A stretch of 64,000 bases of DNA, taken from assembly GCF_009734445.1 (NCBI RefSeq), contig NZ_CP046457.1, positions 2,102,001-2,166,000 on the forward strand, given 5' to 3'. Shown here in pieces: positions 43,774 to 52,350 of the stretch. Made by a program: the position numbers and the translations under genes. This stretch comes from Candidatus Syntrophocurvum alkaliphilum (lineage in GTDB: Bacteria; Bacillota; Syntrophomonadia; Syntrophomonadales; Syntrophomonadaceae). The notes under the pieces are model-generated. The model worked only from the letters and a program-made list of their open reading frames with translations. It did no database searches and was not told where the DNA came from. The stretch's first letter is position 1. Every line of letters starts with the position of its first letter.

Positions 43774-45471
43774 ATGAGTGAATTAGGATTACCAACAAAC
43801 TTTATTCAAAACATTATTACCGAAGATATAAAAAATAATAAAAATGAGGGTAGAGTTCATACAAGGTTTCCTCCCGAACCAAATGGATATTTACATATTG
43901 GCCATGCCAAATCCATCTGCCTAAACTTTGGCCTAGCATTGAGGAATGAAGGGCTGTGTAACCTCAGGTTTGATGACACTAATCCCAGCAAAGAAGATAT
44001 TGAATATGTAGATTCTATAAAGCGTGATGTTAAATGGTTGGGCTTTGATTGGGAAGACAGGCTGTATTATGCCTCTGATTACTTTGAGCACTTTTATCAA
44101 TTTGCAGTTCAACTTATTAAAGATGGAAAAGCCTATGTTTGTGACCTAGATCCTGATGAAATACGAGAATATCGGGGAACATTAACTGAGCCCGGAAAAA
44201 ACAGTCCATATCGTGACCGTTCTGTTGAAGAAAACCTAGATTTATTTGAACGTATGAAAAATGGGGAATTTCCTGATGGATCTAAAGTGTTACGAGCCAA
44301 GATAGATATGGCTTCTGGCAACTTAAATATGAGAGATCCAGTTCTTTATAGAGTACTAAGGGCAACTCATCATAAAACTGGGGATGAGTGGTGTATTTAT
44401 CCTATGTATGATTATGCCCATCCACTATCGGATGCTTTAGAAAATATTACTCACTCTATATGTACTCTTGAATTTGCAGACCATAGACCACTTTATGATT
44501 GGTTTTTAGATAACATAGATTATAGCAAAGTTGAGGGAGTAAAAGGAAGACCTCAACAAATAGAGTTTGCAAGGCTAAACTTAACATATACTGTCATGAG
44601 CAAGCGCAAGCTGCGCCAGCTAGTAGAAGAAGGGTATGTAGCTGGTTGGGACGACCCGCGTATGCCAACTATATCTGGTCTTAGAAGGCGAGGTTATACC
44701 CCGGAGTCTATTAGAGATTTCTGTGATAGAATTGGTGTGGCTAAAAGTGATAATATGGTAGACATTGCACTGCTTGAGCATTGTATAAGAGAAGATTTAA
44801 ATGCAAATGCTGCAAGAGTTATGGCGGTACTTAGGCCTATTAAACTGGTAATTGAAAACTATCCAGAAGGTAAGGTAGAGTGGGTTGAAATTACTAACAA
44901 TCCAGAGAACCCGGAAATGGGCTCTAGAACTTTACCTTTTTCTAGAGAAATATATATTGAACAAGAAGACTTTATGGAAGATCCACCAAAAAAATTCTTT
45001 CGTTTAGCACCAGATAAAGAGGTAAGACTTAAAGGGGCATATATAATTAAATGTGAAGAGGTTATTAAAGATAGTTCAGGTGAAATTGTTGAGATTCGCT
45101 GTACCTATGACCCAGACTCCAAAAGTGGTGGGCCTACTGCAGGTCGAAAAGTGAAAGGAACCCTTCATTGGGTATGTGCTAGTCATGCAGTAGATGCAAA
45201 AGTGTGCTTATATGACCACTTATTTACACAAGAAAACCCAGATAATGATGAAGAAGGTTTAGATTTTAAATCAAAAATAAATCCTAATTCATTAGAGATA
45301 TTAGCTACTGCAAAAGTAGAGCCGTCTTTACAAGAGGTAGAACCTGAAACTCGTTTTCAATTTCTTAGACAAGGATATTTTACAGTAGACCAAGAATCAA
45401 CCAATGAAAACCTTGTTTTCAATAGGATTGTCTCTTTAAGAGATACATGGGCAAAGATAAAAAAGAAATAG
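43774..45471 (+). CDS. glnS: glutaminyl-tRNA synthetase
   Basis: A 565-residue class I synthetase. [16 protein letters not shown] (HIGH motif, near 32) and V-M-S-K-R-K (KMSKS-like, near 274) bracket the catalytic core. The C-E-F-x-x-H-R-P-like [12 protein letters not shown] is typical of GlnRS rather than GluRS. The C-terminal beta-barrel anticodon domain is complete. GlnRS is not universal in Firmicutes, most of which use the GatCAB route, so it may have entered Clostridia by transfer. ATG with AAGGAG. No T-box leader is visible. Confidence 0.95.
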   Translation: MSELGLPTNFIQNIITEDIKNNKNEGRVHTRFPPEPNGYLHIGHAKSICLNFGLALRNEGLCNLRFDDTNPSKEDIEYVDSIKRDVKWLGFDWEDRLYYASDYFEHFYQFAVQLIKDGKAYVCDLDPDEIREYRGTLTEPGKNSPYRDRSVEENLDLFERMKNGEFPDGSKVLRAKIDMASGNLNMRDPVLYRVLRATHHKTGDEWCIYPMYDYAHPLSDALENITHSICTLEFADHRPLYDWFLDNIDYSKVEGVKGRPQQIEFARLNLTYTVMSKRKLRQLVEEGYVAGWDDPRMPTISGLRRRGYTPESIRDFCDRIGVAKSDNMVDIALLEHCIREDLNANAARVMAVLRPIKLVIENYPEGKVEWVEITNNPENPEMGSRTLPFSREIYIEQEDFMEDPPKKFFRLAPDKEVRLKGAYIIKCEEVIKDSSGEIVEIRCTYDPDSKSGGPTAGRKVKGTLHWVCASHAVDAKVCLYDHLFTQENPDNDEEGLDFKSKINPNSLEILATAKVEPSLQEVEPETRFQFLRQGYFTVDQESTNENLVFNRIVSLRDTWAKIKKK

Positions 45472-45474
45472 CAA

Positions 45475-45499
45475 AGGACGGGAAAATCCCGTCCTAAAT
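45475..45499. terminator. hairpin between glnS and a convergent gene
   Basis: GGACGGG pairs with CCCGTCC around AAAAT; the T tract is poor on both strands (TAAATT on plus, TTTGC on minus). It probably ends both glnS and the minus-strand DUF2892 gene. Confidence 0.55.
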
Positions 45500-45547
45500 T
45501 GACTATTCTCTATCATAGGTTGACCAACCTAATAGATCATATATTAC

Positions 45548-45718
45548 TCAATATCCTATAACAGCTTCAACTATATTAATAATGGCTAAAACATATAAGA
45601 TTGTAGTTAAAGTTGGTCCTACAACTGCAATGGTAGGGATAACAAATAGAATTGCAGCTAAGATTAACCTTAACCCTCTATCCCAGGTTGCTAAATTGCG
45701 TTCAAATTCTAATTTCAA
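45548..45718 (-). CDS. DUF2892 small membrane protein
   Basis: A 56-residue gene on the minus strand, shorter than usual gene-call cut-offs. The product reads MKLEFERNLATWDRGLRLIL followed by two hydrophobic segments (AAILFVIPTIAVV and LTTILYVLAIINIVEAVIGY). N-x-x-T-W-D-R-x-x-R near the start, a two-helix hairpin and the final A-x-I-G-Y match the DUF2892 inner-membrane family. The start is TTG 45718, preceded by GAGGTG at about nine bases. The overlapping plus-strand frame at 45582 has no ribosome site and is rejected. Function unknown; some relatives are fused to rhodanese domains. Confidence 0.82.
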   Translation of the reverse strand: MKLEFERNLATWDRGLRLILAAILFVIPTIAVVGPTLTTILYVLAIINIVEAVIGY

Positions 45719-45920
45719 CTTTAATCACCTCAGGTATATTTTATCTTTCGATATTGTTTTTTATGTATAGTAGAACAGAGAATAATAATATTACTTTTTT
45801 TATTATTCAAATATATTAGGATAAACTTTTATCGATAGAGTTGAATTAGCTTATGAAATAAAGTAAAGTTTTATTTGGTTTACCAAAAATATAATTATAT
45901 TAGATGACATAGCAGTGGAG

Positions 45921-46331
45921 GTGTTTGAAATTTCTAGGTGTTTGTATTGTAGGAAAAAAGACAGTTCAAATGAGGTGAATACATCAATACTTGTTAATGG
46001 TGAGTTAAAACAAATGCAAACAGTATCTTGCTCAGATGAATGTGCAGACAAAATTCAAGAATTTGCAGAGTTTAATAATATAAGCTCAAAAAATTTTGTT
46101 AAAATTGGAATAGCAGGTATAATTTTTTTCCTGTTTTTAATTGCGCTTAATACGGTCGGGTTTCAAGTAGATATATTTCCTTTTATTATAATTTTTTTTG
46201 GGGCTGTTTTCTTACTTTATCCCCTAGCAACATGGGGGTTTTATAAAAGAATAGGTATAAAATATATGACTATAATTGTTAGGGTTCTAGCAATTCTCTT
46301 AATTGTACTAGGTGTTTTAAGACTTATCTAA
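45921..46331 (+). CDS. Cys-rich (TRASH-like) small membrane protein
   Basis: A 136-residue protein. The N-terminal 40 residues contain C-L-Y-C and, 30 residues later, S-C-S-D-E-C, an arrangement like TRASH or MYM-type zinc or metal-binding fingers. Three membrane helices follow (about 60-80, 85-105, 112-135). The pattern suggests a metal-sensing cytosolic head on a small membrane anchor, which is inference. The start is uncertain: GTG 45921 lies in a GGAGGTG stretch and GTG 45915 is two codons upstream. Convergent with the ion channel gene. Confidence 0.6.
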   Translation: MFEISRCLYCRKKDSSNEVNTSILVNGELKQMQTVSCSDECADKIQEFAEFNNISSKNFVKIGIAGIIFFLFLIALNTVGFQVDIFPFIIIFFGAVFLLYPLATWGFYKRIGIKYMTIIVRVLAILLIVLGVLRLI

Positions 46332-46341
46332 CATAAATATA

Positions 46342-46392
46342 AACTAACCCAAGGGTGGTATTATATTTAATTCATCCTTGGGTTAGTTAGAT
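46342..46392. terminator. bidirectional terminator between convergent genes
   Basis: AACTAACCCAAGG pairs perfectly with CCTTGGGTTAGTT around a 21-base AT-rich loop. It lies between the convergent Cys-rich protein and sodium channel genes. T tracts are moderate on both sides. Confidence 0.78.
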
Positions 46393-46413
46393 TCTGCAAA
46401 ATTTTTGAAATTA

Positions 46414-47283
46414 TCAATTGTTTTTCTGTGAAACCCCTTTTTCTTCCTGTAGCGAAATTATAACAGCTTTTAATTCAGCAATTTCATTTGATAGTCTTTC
46501 TAATTCTGTTTGGGCATCTTCTTCTTCATCCTCTTCTTTGTTTACTTTAGTTTCTACCACAATTTCTTGGAAGTTAGTAACAATTACTCCGATAAATAGG
46601 TTTATGACAATAAATGTACCTATTAAAATAAAAGCTACAAAATATATCCATGCCCATGGCAATTCAACTAAAATAGGCCTCATAACTGCACTAGCCCAAG
46701 ATTCAAGTGTAACAACTTGAAATAAAGCAAGTAGAGATGTCCCTAAAGTTCCAAAGTATTCTGGTGCAACTTCAGCAAACAGTATTGTACCCATAACTGC
46801 AAACACATAAAAAATTAATCCCATTAAAAGCAAAATATTGCCTAAAGCTGGTATTGTTTTAATTAAAGCAGTTACTAACCTTTGTAAAGAGGGTATCACA
46901 GATATAGCTCTTAAAATTCTGAAGACACGAATAATACGTAATATTGATACAAAATGTCCACTAACAAGAATATGGGCACTAGCAACAATTATAAAATCAA
47001 ATACGTTCCATCCGTCTTTAAAAAAGTTATACCATTTATCTGTTGCTAATAAACGCAAAATTATTTCTATAGTAAAAACCCATAAAAATATACTTTCAGC
47101 AATAATAAAGTACCCTTTATATGCTGTGAATATATCTGGGTATGTTTCCAAACCAATTACTACTGCATTTATAAGGATTAATGTGATGATAAACTTTGTG
47201 AATAGTGGATGTTGAACAATTCGTGCGCTCCAAGCAGAATAGGGCTTTTTTTCAACATTAGCATTATTAAAAACAGGTTGCAT
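46414..47283 (-). CDS. NaChBac-like voltage-gated sodium channel
   Basis: A 289-residue one-domain ion channel with six helices, forming a homotetramer in the membrane. The voltage sensor S4 (near 112-130) carries regularly spaced Arg: I-L-R-I-I-R-V-F-R-I-L-R-A-I. The selectivity filter T-L-E-S-W-A-S (near 193) is the same as that of the Bacillus halodurans sodium channel NaChBac, which points to Na+ selectivity. After S6 there is a Glu/Asp-rich neck and a coiled coil (about 255-280) for tetramer assembly. In alkaliphiles such channels help pH homeostasis and motility. ATG with GGGAGGG. Single gene. Confidence 0.94.
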   Translation of the reverse strand: MQPVFNNANVEKKPYSAWSARIVQHPLFTKFIITLILINAVVIGLETYPDIFTAYKGYFIIAESIFLWVFTIEIILRLLATDKWYNFFKDGWNVFDFIIVASAHILVSGHFVSILRIIRVFRILRAISVIPSLQRLVTALIKTIPALGNILLLMGLIFYVFAVMGTILFAEVAPEYFGTLGTSLLALFQVVTLESWASAVMRPILVELPWAWIYFVAFILIGTFIVINLFIGVIVTNFQEIVVETKVNKEEDEEEDAQTELERLSNEIAELKAVIISLQEEKGVSQKNN

Positions 47284-47320
47284 ATATAAACCCTCCCAGA
47301 TAACAACCAGTCTTGGTATA

Positions 47321-47839
47321 CTAGAGCTTTTCTACTTCCGAATAATCTACTCCAAAAGTCTCAACTGTAACCTTTTTCATAATCTGATCAGTTTCAGGTT
47401 TATCGCGGAAATCTCTTTTAACTGATATGATTCTATCTACTTCTTCCATTCCTTCTACTACTTTACCAAAAGCCGCATAATTCCCATCTAAATGCGGTGC
47501 TTTTTGATGTATGATAAAAAATTGCGAACCAGCTGAGTCAGGTGCTTGAGCTCTAGCCATTGATATAACACCTCGATCATGAGCTAAATTGTTTGGGAAT
47601 CCATTGCTTGCAAATTCTCCTTTAATTCTATAACCAGGTCCGCCTGTACCTTGACCTTCAGGGCAACCTCCTTGGATTACAAAACTAGGAATAACTCGAT
47701 GGAAAATTAGCCCATCATAAAAACCTTTGTTAATTAAGGAAATAAAGTTATTTACGGTATTAGGAGCTATCTCCGGAAATAGTTCAATTTTAATGTTACC
47801 ATTAGCAGTTTCAATATTTACTATAGGGTTTTTGTTCAA
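47321..47839 (-). CDS. peptidyl-prolyl cis-trans isomerase (cyclophilin type)
   Basis: A 172-residue cytosolic cyclophilin that speeds proline isomerisation in protein folding. Conserved core: [20 protein letters not shown] (near 42, with the catalytic Arg), G-x-I-S-M-A-R (near 91), S-A-G-S-Q-F-F-I (near 102) and [11 protein letters not shown] (near 116). No signal peptide. ATG with AGGAACG upstream and an extended -10 promoter. Single gene. Confidence 0.95.
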   Translation of the reverse strand: MNKNPIVNIETANGNIKIELFPEIAPNTVNNFISLINKGFYDGLIFHRVIPSFVIQGGCPEGQGTGGPGYRIKGEFASNGFPNNLAHDRGVISMARAQAPDSAGSQFFIIHQKAPHLDGNYAAFGKVVEGMEEVDRIISVKRDFRDKPETDQIMKKVTVETFGVDYSEVEKL

Positions 47840-47873
47840 ATTAATCGTTCCTTTCTAAATTATAATAGGTTAT

Positions 47874-47882
47874 ATTATACCA
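47874..47882 (-). promoter_or_regulatory. extended -10 promoter of the cyclophilin gene
   Basis: On the minus strand TGG-TATAAT is an exact extended -10 element, about 35 bases before the ATG. Confidence 0.55.
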
Positions 47883-47936
47883 GAATTATGGACATATTAT
47901 GAGGGTTTGATAATTAACGTTAGGTGTAAAATTAAG

Positions 47937-47984
47937 GACAAAAAAAACCAAGAACCCAAATATAATAACACGAGTTCTTGGCTA
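47937..47984 (-). terminator. rho-independent terminator of the spore coat pair
   Basis: On the minus strand GCCAAGAACTC pairs with GGGTTCTTGG (with a short mismatch) around a long AT loop and runs into eight T residues. Confidence 0.88.
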
Positions 47985-47999
47985 TATAAAGTATAAAGT

Positions 48000-48299
48000 T
48001 TATCTAGATGCTTCCATCATAGACTCAGACTGTTTATATGTTTCAAAAAGCTGTTGCTCCGGCATGTCATAAGGCTTGTACCATCCTTTGGTAACAGCTA
48101 AATCAACTAATGCAGTATGTCCTGCAATAATTTGATTTAACCTAGCAGCAAACATAGCTTTTAACTCCGGTGTTGAAGACTCTAAAGTAACAGCCAAATA
48201 TGCAGATGCCATACCTTTTGAGCCAAAAATTAAATTATTAGCTATAGCTTGGTCATTCATTCCTTTGCTATCACCCATCATTGAACCTATTAATGACAT
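48000..48299 (-). CDS. CotF-type spore coat protein
   Basis: A 99-residue, helical, Met- and Ala-rich protein of the spore coat CotF family (ferritin-like helical bundle). The conserved stretch A-Y-L-A-V-T-L-E-S-S-T-P-E-L-K-A-M-F and the final G-W-Y-K-P-Y are diagnostic. It would be made in the mother cell during sporulation and assembled on the spore. ATG lies directly behind the stop of the upstream gene, with the ribosome site AGAGGGGGTG inside that gene's end, so the two are tightly coupled. Confidence 0.88.
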   Translation of the reverse strand: MSLIGSMMGDSKGMNDQAIANNLIFGSKGMASAYLAVTLESSTPELKAMFAARLNQIIAGHTALVDLAVTKGWYKPYDMPEQQLFETYKQSESMMEASR

Positions 48300-48518
48300 T
48301 TAATGCACCCCCTCTGTTTCTATGACCCTATTTTCACTAATAAATTGCTGTAGTCCCTTAATTCTTCCTTCAGCAGCTAAAACACCTGCTTCCATGACTC
48401 TTTGAAGTTGTTCATCAGAAGCTGCTTCTTGCATAGCTTTCATAGAAGCAAGAGTATTGGTTTCAACTTGAAGCATTTCTCTTAAAGAAATCATCTCACT
48501 CTGAGATAACTTTTTCAT
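48300..48518 (-). CDS. small spore coat-associated protein
   Basis: A 72-residue helical protein (L-R-E-M-L-Q-V-E-T-N-T-L-A-S-M-K-A-M-Q near the start). Its composition and Met/Glu pattern resemble one half of a ferritin-like bundle, as in proteins that pair with CotF in Clostridia. Coupling to the CotF gene, with adjacent stop and start, supports a joint role in the spore coat. ATG has a strong AAGGAGGAAA site. The function is inferred from context. Confidence 0.75.
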   Translation of the reverse strand: MKKLSQSEMISLREMLQVETNTLASMKAMQEAASDEQLQRVMEAGVLAAEGRIKGLQQFISENRVIETEGVH

Positions 48519-48587
48519 TATATGTTTCCTCCTTATTTACAAATATCTAAAACATAGTATTCTAAAAATAAGGAGAATTTATGTATA

Positions 48588-48627
48588 TGTAAATAAACGA
48601 ACACCAATAAGAGTGTCCGTTTATTCG
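48588..48627. terminator. hairpin between aminotransferase end and coat operon
   Basis: AATAAACGAACAC pairs with GTGTCCGTTTATT (one mismatch) around CAATAAGA. On the minus strand it follows the coat operon's upstream region and precedes nothing; it may end the aminotransferase transcript or act for read-through. The T tract is weak. Confidence 0.4.
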
Positions 48628-48635
48628 CCCTATAT

Positions 48636-50033
48636 TTACATTAAATTATAAAATTTATTAATATCAAATCCCTTGGTTCTAAACCTAGGTATATATGAGC
48701 CTAATTTTTTAGAGAAAACGTAGTCTCTATTATACTGAGTTCTGTTGTTGGCAATTTGTTTAACTAGTTTTAATAGATAGTCTATTTCAGATTTTGAATT
48801 ATATGCAGCAAGACTTATTCTTACCATCCCAGGCAGTAATGCAGAAGGGGTGTTTTCCTTACCTTCGTATTTACTCATATCAACATTAAGCAAATTTCGT
48901 ACATAAGGCTGAGCACAGAAACATCCTGTTCTAACACCCATACCTCCTTCATAACATAACACAGCACCGACTAAGCTATGTGGTAATCCTTTTATATTAA
49001 AAGTTATTACTCCAACTCTAGGAAAGGAACCGTAAACGGTTACATTTTTTATCTTAGATAGTTCTTTAATAGCATATTTACATAGTTCGTTTTCATATTG
49101 CTCTATTTCTTTCATATTCATTTTTTGTAAATATTTAATAGTCTCAGCTAAAGCTATAGTACCAAATACATTAGGAGAGCCAGCTTCCTCCTTATCAGGT
49201 AGATTAGCCCAGGTTACATTATTTTCCGTAACAAAGCTTACCGTACCTCCTCCGGAAAATTCGGGGGAACCTTTTAAGAAAGTTTCTTTTTTTCCTATTA
49301 AAACACCAATACCATAAGGAACATACATTTTATGACTTGAAAAAGCTATATAATCTATATGTTCTGGATGAGAATTTGGTTTAATATCTACTGGCTTATG
49401 GGGTACTAACTGAGCACCATCAACAAGAATTTCAGCCTTGTACTGGTGTGCTATTTTAGCTATTTTATGGATATCATTAATATGCCCTGTAACATTTGAA
49501 GCCCCGCATATAGCTAATAGTTTGACTCGTGGATAATAGGACTTAAGTTTTTTTTCCAAATCCTCTAAGTTTAACCTACCTAAATTATCTAAACCTACAT
49601 ATACAACATTAGCTTTATCTCGCCAAGGTAAATCATTGGAATGATGTTCCATTAAGGTAGTAATAACTACATCTGTAGGTTTTAAGTCCAGTCTATAAGA
49701 TAACTTATTAATAGCTTCGGTAGTATTTTTGACTATAATGACTGTATTTTTATCTAAATCTGCCTTTACAAAATTTCCTATTATTTCGTGAGCATCATCA
49801 TAGGCTTTAGAGGCTATTAATGATTTAATACCTGTTCCACGATGAACACCTGAGTACCAAGCTAGAAAATCCTTTAGCTGTTCGTAAACTGAATTTAAAC
49901 CCGGAGTACTAGCAGCATTATCAAAATTAATATAGCGTACATTACGACCATTAAGAGTAGGAACCTTTTCTTTAATTCCTATTATGTTTTTACGAAAAGC
50001 TTTGTAATTAAACTTATTACCTATGATAAACAC
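48636..50033 (-). CDS. class V aminotransferase (cysteine desulfurase/selenocysteine lyase-like)
   Basis: A PLP enzyme of about 465 residues related to SufS/CsdB. The N-terminal I-N-F-D-N-A-A-S-T-P-G motif, H-H-S-N-D-L-P-W, V-D-G-A-Q-L-V-P-H and the PLP Lys in F-S-S-H-K-M-Y are present. R-T-G-C-F-C-A-Q-P near the C-terminal third holds the persulfide Cys. It could release sulfur from cysteine or selenium from selenocysteine; sequence alone cannot decide. The start is uncertain: GTG 50033 is the best I can see, while an upstream GTG at 50084 overlaps a terminator. DsrE-like gene lies upstream. Confidence 0.82.
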   Translation of the reverse strand: MFIIGNKFNYKAFRKNIIGIKEKVPTLNGRNVRYINFDNAASTPGLNSVYEQLKDFLAWYSGVHRGTGIKSLIASKAYDDAHEIIGNFVKADLDKNTVIIVKNTTEAINKLSYRLDLKPTDVVITTLMEHHSNDLPWRDKANVVYVGLDNLGRLNLEDLEKKLKSYYPRVKLLAICGASNVTGHINDIHKIAKIAHQYKAEILVDGAQLVPHKPVDIKPNSHPEHIDYIAFSSHKMYVPYGIGVLIGKKETFLKGSPEFSGGGTVSFVTENNVTWANLPDKEEAGSPNVFGTIALAETIKYLQKMNMKEIEQYENELCKYAIKELSKIKNVTVYGSFPRVGVITFNIKGLPHSLVGAVLCYEGGMGVRTGCFCAQPYVRNLLNVDMSKYEGKENTPSALLPGMVRISLAAYNSKSEIDYLLKLVKQIANNRTQYNRDYVFSKKLGSYIPRFRTKGFDINKFYNLM

Positions 50034-50084
50034 ACCCTTATTAAGCGTTTTATATATACTATGAATATAAAAAAATTTTGACAC

Positions 50085-50121
50085 AAAAAAGCCTATCAGC
50101 TTTAAACTAATAGGCTTTTTG
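50085..50121. terminator. terminator of the DsrE-like gene
   Basis: AAAAAGCCTAT pairs perfectly with ATAGGCTTTTT around an AT-rich 13-base loop. Used on the minus strand it ends the DsrE-like gene; the T tract is good on both strands. Confidence 0.88.
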
Positions 50122-50176
50122 ACATTTTTTATTTTGTTAAACTTTTGTGTTACTTGATTACTTACATCTCAACGTA

Positions 50177-50656
50177 CTAAATGAACAACTGCATATCTGC
50201 ATTCATAGCATCTTCTAAGTATTCTTTAACATCTACAATTTTCACTTCAGGTAGTAGTTCCTCCTTTTTAAAACCCATTATCTCCATAGATAACTGACAA
50301 ACATAGAATTTTACTCCTTTTTTTCTTGCTCCATCTAAAAAATCAGTAAGGTGAGGAGTTTTTTTATCATCCATCATATCAAGAAGCATATGTTTACCTA
50401 ATCCTGCCATATTCATTTTTGAAAGTGGTAAAGCCTCAGCTCCTTTAGGGGTCATTGTTGAAAACATTTTTTCAAAAGCCGTTTTTTCTTCATCAGAAAG
50501 CTGTTCTGGATCTCTAACTAATAAAAGACCCCAAAAAGCAAAAAATACTGTGACAGAAGCATTTAATTCACGCGCTCCATTAGCAATAATTAAAGCTGCA
50601 AGAGCTTTATCGTAATCGCCACTAAACATTAATAGGTTTACATTTTTTTCATCCAT
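50177..50656 (-). CDS. DsrE/DsrF-like sulfur-transfer family protein
   Basis: A 159-residue protein of the DsrE_2 (DsrE/DsrF/peroxiredoxin-like) family. The alpha/beta N-terminus (N-L-L-M-F-S-G-D-Y-D-K-A-L-A-A-L) and the Cys in F-Y-V-C-Q-L-S-M-E-I-M-G-F near residue 122, where family members carry a persulfide, are seen. It may pass sulfur (or selenium) between proteins. The class V aminotransferase, a sulfur source, lies next to it on the same strand but behind a terminator. ATG with AGGAAAGG upstream. Confidence 0.82.
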   Translation of the reverse strand: MDEKNVNLLMFSGDYDKALAALIIANGARELNASVTVFFAFWGLLLVRDPEQLSDEEKTAFEKMFSTMTPKGAEALPLSKMNMAGLGKHMLLDMMDDKKTPHLTDFLDGARKKGVKFYVCQLSMEIMGFKKEELLPEVKIVDVKEYLEDAMNADMQLFI

Positions 50657-50840
50657 GACCTTTCCTCCTAGAATTTTATAGAGGATTTATACTATTTTTA
50701 GTTTTAACTATAGAAATGAATTTATTTAAGAAATATAGATGAAAATAATCCCATAATAATAAAGTTTTAATAGGAAAATGAGTTATAACGAAGAATATTA
50801 GAAAAATATAGTTTCCTAAAAAAGAAAGCGAGGAATATCA

Positions 50841-52076
50841 ATGAAATTAAAATCACCGGTACTTATTGGAGCAACTATAACTACAGTACTTATAGTTATA
50901 ATTATTGGAACCACTTTACAGATACCAGATTGGGTTTATGCAATATTATTCTTTATTGCAGGATTAGTTATAACATCATTATTTTCTCTTAATGAAAAAA
51001 GGCTTGAACAGCTTCATGATTTATACCGTTTGTCTAAAATAAGTAAAGAGCTTAACCTAAGTAACACCAAACCTTATGATATGAATGAAGTTACTCTTAT
51101 GGTCAAGTCATTGATAAAAACAGATTTAGCATTTTATATATCAAATGAAAATGAGAAAGTATGTATATCATCAGATGTAAAAATAGCTCCTGAATTACTA
51201 AGAAAATCACTATCACCTTTATTAAATGATTCTAAGGCGATTTTAATTGTTGATATAAATAAGGAAGAGAGACTAGAAAAAAACTTACTAAATGAAGAAG
51301 GTATGAAATCATTGGTTTTAGTACCGATAAAATTAGCAGGTGAAACTATTGGTTTTTGTGGTGGTTTAAACAAAAAAGAAGTATTTAAATGGAGAAGTGT
51401 AGAGATTCTTGATAAATTTTGCAAACAGTTAGCTGTTTTAATAAATGCTAACAAAGAAAAAAAATCAGATGCAGAGTTTAATGCTAATATTATAAGATCA
51501 TTAATCACTGCAGTAGAAAGTAAAAATAAAATATTTGCAGGTCACTCAGAAAGAGTTGCTTTAGTTTCCTATGAAATTGGGGAAAAACTAGCTATGACAG
51601 ATGAAGAACTAAAAAACCTATACTATGCAGCTCTACTCCATGATATAGGCAGAATAAACTTACCGGATATAAGGTTAATAAAAGATGAAGATGAATACAA
51701 ATTAGATCCTATTGAGCAGCACACAGTTAATGGTGCTGCCTGTTTACCGGAAGGTTGGCAGTGGGAAGAAATAAGGCATGGCATACTATACCACCATGAA
51801 AGATATAATGGCACTGGCTATCCAGAAGGACTTAAAATGACAGACATACCATTCATAGCTAGGATTATAGCGGTAGCAGATATATTTGATGCCATGACTT
51901 TCCTATGTCCTGAAGAAGAAAGAGTAGAGTTAGATGAAGCTTTAAAACAAGTAAAACGCACTACAGGTACACTTCTTGACCCCTTGGCAGTAGTAGCATT
52001 TGAAGATGCATTTGAGGAAATTAGAGCTATTTATGCGGATTACAAAATAGATAATGATGAAGAGGAAAATGAGTAA
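50841..52076 (+). CDS. membrane-bound GAF/HD-GYP signalling protein
   Basis: A 411-residue protein. Two N-terminal membrane helices (residues 6-25, 29-47) are followed by a GAF-like sensor region (about 60-195) and an HD-GYP domain (about 200-400). The HD-GYP motifs are A-G-H-S-E-R-V, L-L-H-D-I-G-R-I, Y-H-H-E-R-Y-N-G-T-G-Y-P-E-G and A-V-A-D-I-F-D-A-M-T, so it is likely to degrade cyclic di-GMP or a related dinucleotide. ATG with a GAGGAA site. It lies next to the surface-protein operon on the same strand, which may be chance. A 274-bp gap follows. Confidence 0.88.
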   Translation: MKLKSPVLIGATITTVLIVIIIGTTLQIPDWVYAILFFIAGLVITSLFSLNEKRLEQLHDLYRLSKISKELNLSNTKPYDMNEVTLMVKSLIKTDLAFYISNENEKVCISSDVKIAPELLRKSLSPLLNDSKAILIVDINKEERLEKNLLNEEGMKSLVLVPIKLAGETIGFCGGLNKKEVFKWRSVEILDKFCKQLAVLINANKEKKSDAEFNANIIRSLITAVESKNKIFAGHSERVALVSYEIGEKLAMTDEELKNLYYAALLHDIGRINLPDIRLIKDEDEYKLDPIEQHTVNGAACLPEGWQWEEIRHGILYHHERYNGTGYPEGLKMTDIPFIARIIAVADIFDAMTFLCPEEERVELDEALKQVKRTTGTLLDPLAVVAFEDAFEEIRAIYADYKIDNDEEENE

Positions 52077-52350
52077 GACAAGGTTTTGGGCTAAACAAAA
52101 ATGATTAAGTCCAAACCCTTTGTTTTTAAAGCTTTCTATATCAAACTTAACCACAATAGAGAGTTCACTTGTCAGTAAAGTCTAGTTACAAAAACGATGT
52201 AGAAAAAAGAAACTCATTGTATAAAATTATAAAACAAAGAAATTCAATCTAGAAAGACTTTCTTACTAAGGAAATAAATATAAAGTTTTAGACAATTATT
52301 GTCGATATAAAAAGAGTAAAGCTATATCTTTTTTTGTGGGAGATGTGAGG

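Noticed and set aside
45582-45770. Plus-strand frame of 62 codons after glnS
   Set aside because: No ribosome site and no family pattern. The minus strand of the same stretch encodes a clear DUF2892 protein.
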